Shown here: in pieces, positions 63,391-64,000 of the stretch
How positions within the stretch are numbered: position 1 is the first letter of the stretch
How the letters are laid out: every line of letters starts with the position of its first letter
NCBI GenBank assembly: GCA_025667525.1
Contig: CM046876.1
Location: 479,466,557-479,530,556, forward strand
Length of the DNA stretch: 64,000 nt
Direction of reading: 5' to 3'
Source: Glebionis coronaria
Lineage: Eukaryota > Streptophyta > Magnoliopsida > Asterales > Asteraceae
Position numbers and translations under genes: made by a program
Notes under the pieces: generated by a model
Database searches by the model: none
What the model was told of the DNA's origin: nothing
The model's input: only the letters and a program-made list of their open reading frames with translations

Positions 63391-63987
63391 TTAGTGCACT
63401 TTGGTAAAACCATGTTGTGGGCATTTTCTTAAAAGATCTTTGAAACGGTCCCAAGATTCACTAAAAGACTCATCGTACTTTTGTTCAAAATTAATGATTT
63501 CATTCCGCAAAGCGGTAGTACGAGAGGGTGGGAAAAAGTAGTTGATAAACTTAGTCTCCAAATCCGTCCACGTAAGAATACTTTGTGGCGGTTCCTTAGC
63601 AAGCCAATGTCGGGCTTGTCCCTCTAAAGAAAAGGGAAAAAGTTGTAAACGGATTACCTCTTGTGGAACACCATTGAATTTGACCGTGTTCGTGAGTTGT
63701 AAGAATCTCTTGATGTGGTCATGTGGATCATCAATGATACGCCCCAAGAATGGTTGAGCAGAGACCATCTGGATAAAGCCGGATTTGAGCTCAAAGTTGT
63801 TGGCTGCAATCGCGGGTATAACAATTGGATCATCGTTACCATCTACATGTGCTTGCAGAAGTTCAATCATCGGGCGATTATCCGGTAGAGGCTCATTGTT
63901 GTTGTTATTATTGTTGTTGAAAGGTGGGTTGTTATTGTTATTATTGTTTTGAGGTGGGTTATTGTTGTTGTTTTGTACACCGGCCAT
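63391..63987 (-). pseudogene. Athila gag N-terminal part
   Basis: MAGVQNNNNNPPQNNN begins an Asn/Pro low-complexity leader. The retrotransposon gag domain follows: HIKRFLQLTNTVKFNGVPQE, IRLQLFPFSLEGQARHWLAK, WTDLETKFINYFFPP and ESWDRFKDLLRKCPQHGF. The product forms the particle that packages element RNA. The frame stops at TAA 63388-63390 where the family normally reads on, so only a 198-residue gag would be made. The remaining 13 bases to the window edge are 5' leader. Confidence 0.88.
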
Positions 63988-64000
63988 GTCTAAGTCTTCG

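Larger units (their letters stand above)
37989..64000 (-). mobile_element. Ty1/copia retrotransposon, split by two insertions, 5' part beyond window
   Basis: Minus-strand order is RNase H region (54776-54013), spacer, extra ORF (41579-38537), polypurine tract (38498-38485) and 3' LTR (38484-37989). The spacer is interrupted at CTTGC by the Ty3/gypsy element (42142-53314). The reverse transcriptase side is cut at 54777 by the Athila element. The remaining copia 5' sequence should reappear to the right of position 64000. A GTCARCGY-type microrepeat marks its spacer, LTR and extra ORF. Confidence 0.82.
54777..64000 (-). mobile_element. Athila-type Ty3/gypsy retrotransposon, 5' end beyond window
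   Basis: Minus-strand order: gag, protease, reverse transcriptase, RNase H, integrase (63987-58368), a non-coding 3' region (58367-56509), polypurine tract and 3' LTR (56494-54777). Gag and protease follow the Athila pattern. It inserted into the copia reverse-transcriptase/RNase H region. The 5-bp duplicate at its left is ATTCT (54772-54776), and its partner is outside the window. Three in-frame stops and two frameshifts inactivate it. Confidence 0.88.

Overview
The window looks like repeat-rich intergenic DNA from a eudicot nuclear genome. The evidence is spliced genes with plant introns, an intron-free histone H4, a ubiquitin-eL40 gene with a plant ribosomal-protein type promoter, and dense nested plant transposons (Helitron, MULE, Ty1/copia, Athila, Ty3/gypsy, MITEs, SINE, foldbacks). 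The copia element carries an extra 3' coding region of a kind I associate with Asteraceae elements, so Asteraceae is my best but unproven guess.

Layout. 1-2175 holds a decayed retroelement-type ORF. 2176-12516 is a 9.86-kb minus-strand Helitron (2568-12429) sitting inside a TA microsatellite. It has canonical TC...CTAG ends, a 3' hairpin, a helicase remnant, a SINE, a MITE and exon-like pieces of an unidentified captured gene. 12517-15800 is decayed sequence with a copia integrase remnant. About 15940-27130 is a large Mutator-like element (MULE). It carries a FAR1/MULE-type transposase pseudogene on the plus strand, a convergent ULP1-like (C48) protease gene with a DUF1985-like region on the minus strand, and seven arrays of the palindrome AATCATGCATGATT in its introns and spacers.

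27446-33460 is the genic island. It has a five-exon ubiquitin-eL40 gene with an unusual eL40 part, a truncated copy of that gene, a GH18 chitinase-like pseudogene and an intact histone H4 gene. 33460-37988 carries two related foldback elements and MITEs.

37989 to the right end is one Ty1/copia element on the minus strand, split by two later insertions. One is an 11.17-kb Ty3/gypsy element with near-identical 2.9-kb LTRs (42142-53314, TSD CTTGC). The other is an Athila element (54777 to beyond 64000) broken by three stops and two frameshifts.

The most interesting signal is that several unrelated elements each carry their own short motif repeated many times: AATCATGCATGATT in the MULE, GTCARCGY in the copia (in non-coding and coding parts), ATCGGAAT in the Athila LTR and AATCATATATGATT in a foldback. 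For the MULE, the pairing of a motif array with a DUF1985/ULP1-type gene recalls the VANDAL/VANC anti-silencing system.
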